Origin: Pigmentiphaga kullae
GTDB lineage: Bacteria; Pseudomonadota; Gammaproteobacteria; Burkholderiales; Burkholderiaceae_B
Length of the DNA stretch: 64,000 nucleotides
Assembly: GCF_004216695.1 (NCBI RefSeq)
Contig: NZ_SGXC01000001.1
Coordinates: forward strand, 558,001 to 622,000
Direction: 5' to 3'
In this document: positions 62,310-64,000 of the stretch, piece by piece
Layout: the number at the start of each line of letters is the position of its first letter
How positions within the stretch are numbered: position 1 is the stretch's first letter
Program-made: the position numbers and the translations under genes
The notes under the pieces: generated by a model
The model's database searches: none
Told to the model about the DNA's origin: nothing
The model's input: only the letters and a program-made list of their open reading frames with translations

Positions 62310-62486
62310 CTTCGACTCCTGACTCTGAAAAGCGGCGGGCGCCACGGGCAGGGGCGGCGGCTGCGTTCCGGGAAGGCATCCGCCGGCACCTAGGTACACT
62401 AGCTGTAATTTACCAACAAGTGGCCTGCCCATTTTAGACCTGCCCAGGCAGCGCCGCACGAACCGGCCAGGCCCACCCGACCCGCC

Positions 62487-63545
62487 ATGAATCCTCTCGA
62501 ACACGAACTGAAGTACCCGCTGGGCGACACCCTGCCCGAGGCCGGCGCCGCCATCCAGGTCGCTCCCGGCATCCGCTGGATCCGCATGCCCCTGCCCTTC
62601 GCGCTGGACCACATCAACCTGTGGCTGCTGCGCGACCGCTTCGAGGGGCGGGACGGCTGGACCATCGTCGACTGCGGCATCGCCCGCGACGAGGTCAAGG
62701 CGCTGTGGGAGCAGGTCTTCGCCACGCAGCTCGACGGACTGCCCGTGGTGCGGGTCATCGTCACCCACATGCACCCCGACCACATCGGACTGGCCCACTG
62801 GCTGACCGAGAAATGGGGCGTTCCCCTGCAAATGAGCGCCACCGACTTCCTGACCGCCCACCTGTTCGTCGAAGGCCAGGCCATCTCGGGCGGCGAGCGC
62901 ATGGCCGCGCACTTCGCCCGCAACGGCATGACCGATCCGGCCTCGCTCGACGGCGTGCGCGCCCGCACCCGCTACTACCCGCAGCTGGTGCCCCAGGTCC
63001 CCGCCCAGTTCAACCGCATCATGGACCGCGACGTGCTGCGCATCGGCGGCCACGAGTGGCATGCCATCGCCGGCTACGGGCACGCGCCCGAGCACATTTC
63101 GCTGTATTGCAAGGAACTGAACATCGTCATCTCCGGCGACATGGTGCTGCCGCGCATCTCGACCAACGTCAGCGTCACGGACATCGACCCCGAAAGCAAT
63201 CCGCTCCAGCTGTACCTGGATTCGCTCGGCGGCTATGCCCACGTGCCGGCCGACGCCCTGGTGCTGCCCTCGCACGGACGGCCCTTCGTCGGCATCCACA
63301 CGCGCATCGCCCAACAGCACGCCCACCACGCCGACCACCTGGCGCGGGTCAAGCAGGCCTGTACCGGCCAGGCCGCGTCGGCCTACGACATCGTGCCCGT
63401 GCTGTTCAAGCGCAAGCTGGACCTGCACCAGATGACTTTCGCGCTGGGCGAGGCCATCGCCCACCTGCACATGCTGTATTACCAGGGCGTGGTCGCCCGC
63501 GAGATCGGCGCCGACGACATCGTCCGCTACCGGGTTCCCGGCTGA
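62487..63545 (+). CDS. Metallo-beta-lactamase-fold hydrolase
   Basis: 352 residues. The metal motif is VTHMHPDHIG near residue 92, with further ligands in GYGHAPEHIS, VISGDMV and LPSHGRPF, giving the full binuclear set. The C-terminal 70 residues are helical (DIVPVLFKRKLDLHQMTFAL, then HLHMLYYQG), as in the group that includes MBL-fold hydrolases acting on thioesters or lactones. It is divergent from the thiolase with 177 bases between. Substrate unknown; hydrolysis of a CoA thioester is a reasonable guess given the neighbour. Confidence 0.9.
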   Translation: MNPLEHELKYPLGDTLPEAGAAIQVAPGIRWIRMPLPFALDHINLWLLRDRFEGRDGWTIVDCGIARDEVKALWEQVFATQLDGLPVVRVIVTHMHPDHIGLAHWLTEKWGVPLQMSATDFLTAHLFVEGQAISGGERMAAHFARNGMTDPASLDGVRARTRYYPQLVPQVPAQFNRIMDRDVLRIGGHEWHAIAGYGHAPEHISLYCKELNIVISGDMVLPRISTNVSVTDIDPESNPLQLYLDSLGGYAHVPADALVLPSHGRPFVGIHTRIAQQHAHHADHLARVKQACTGQAASAYDIVPVLFKRKLDLHQMTFALGEAIAHLHMLYYQGVVAREIGADDIVRYRVPG

Positions 63546-63644
63546 TCTCCCGCGCGGCCCCTGGCCGCGCGCATTCTGCTGCTATGCTTGGCGCCCCGGC
63601 CACCGCCGCGCGGGGCGGCTTCCCTGGTGCCGCAGGAGTCCGAG

Positions 63645-64000
63645 ATGAAAAACGTCTACAAGTATTTTTTCCGTGGCCTGATCACCATCCTGCCGCTGGC
63701 GTTGACGCTGTACCTGCTGTATGTGTGCGTGGCCTGGATGGAGGCACTGGCGCTAGCGGTGCTCCGCCCCTTCGTCGGCGGCTTCTACTTTCCCGGCATG
63801 GGACTGATCCTGGGCGTGCTCGGCATCGTCGCCGTCGGCATGCTGGTGTCCAAGCACCGGGTGCGCCGCCTGCTGTCCTACGTGGAATGGCCGTTCACCA
63901 GCATCCCGGTGGTCAAGAGCATCTATTCCTCGCTCAAGAGCTTCGCCGACTATTTCACGCCCAGCACCAGCCAGGGCGGGCAGCAGGTCGTCATCCTGCG
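63645..64000 (+). CDS. DUF502-family membrane protein, 3' end outside window
   Basis: 118 codons are visible, still open at the window edge. The ATG at 63645 follows GCAGGAG by seven bases. The start MKNVYKYFFRGLITILPLA and a first span, a second span (MGLILGVLGIVAVGMLVS) and the motif TSIPVVKSIYSSLKSFADYF are characteristic of DUF502. These are inner-membrane proteins of unknown function, found in many beta- and gammaproteobacteria. Confidence 0.88.
   Translation, partial: MKNVYKYFFRGLITILPLALTLYLLYVCVAWMEALALAVLRPFVGGFYFPGMGLILGVLGIVAVGMLVSKHRVRRLLSYVEWPFTSIPVVKSIYSSLKSFADYFTPSTSQGGQQVVIL

Overview
The window is dense, GC-rich, single-copy bacterial chromosome. It carries five Bug/TctC-type solute receptors without their own permeases, a monomeric isocitrate dehydrogenase, many LysR/IclR/TetR regulators and a broad set of aromatic- and organic-acid catabolic genes. 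That mix is typical of the Alcaligenaceae (Bordetella/Achromobacter group); I infer the family, not the species. I see no rRNA, tRNA, CRISPR array, prophage or insertion sequence.

Layout. 1-2340 (+): the end of a GMC oxidoreductase, a Bug receptor and an SDR dehydrogenase. 2584-4812 (-): monomeric NADP-isocitrate dehydrogenase. 5259-7603 (+): a 24-residue membrane peptide, a larger membrane protein and an MFS transporter. 7837-14762 (-): a Bug receptor behind a striking double operator, a TetR regulator, and a translationally coupled set of alpha/beta hydrolase, aryl-acid ligase, VOC protein and aryl-CoA-type flavin hydroxylase. 14917-17563 (+): hybrid histidine kinase overlapping a GST. 17580-19529 (-): BCCT choline/betaine-type carrier. 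19705-23148: Bug plus RidA-like protein, Crp/Fnr regulator, cyclopropane fatty acid synthase.

23129-29140 (-): LysR, then a tight run of Bug receptor, dienelactone hydrolase, M28 peptidase, FAD amino-acid oxidase and TSUP exporter. 29268-33085 (+): glutamate-cyclase-like protein, Bug receptor, Asp/Glu-racemase-superfamily enzyme, LysR. 33124-36502: PLP sulfur-amino-acid enzyme, second hybrid kinase, 2Fe-2S ferredoxin. 36462-40595: LysR divergent from a 3-hydroxybenzoate 6-hydroxylase, a PepSY membrane protein behind a Fur-like box, and a degenerate kinase-like protein. 40710-47372: aldo/keto reductase, thioesterase, 6-phosphogluconate-dehydrogenase-like protein, a two-component pair and a lipoprotein. 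47354-52629 (-): SsuABC-like transporter with two luciferase-like flavin monooxygenases. 52768-56099 (+ mostly): aldo/keto reductase, two small disordered proteins, L-lactate dehydrogenase, lipoprotein. 56121-62309 (-): cardiolipin synthase, peptide deformylase, GST, CbiX, YbiB, IclR, thiolase. 62487 to the end (+): metallo-beta-lactamase-fold hydrolase and a truncated DUF502 membrane protein.

Themes: small catabolic modules that each combine a periplasmic Bug receptor, a few enzymes and a local regulator; frequent ATGA coupling; several convergent genes whose 3' ends overlap; and an intergenic repeat with a covarying hairpin at two convergent gene ends. Functions are read from motifs and remembered family resemblance; no database search was run.
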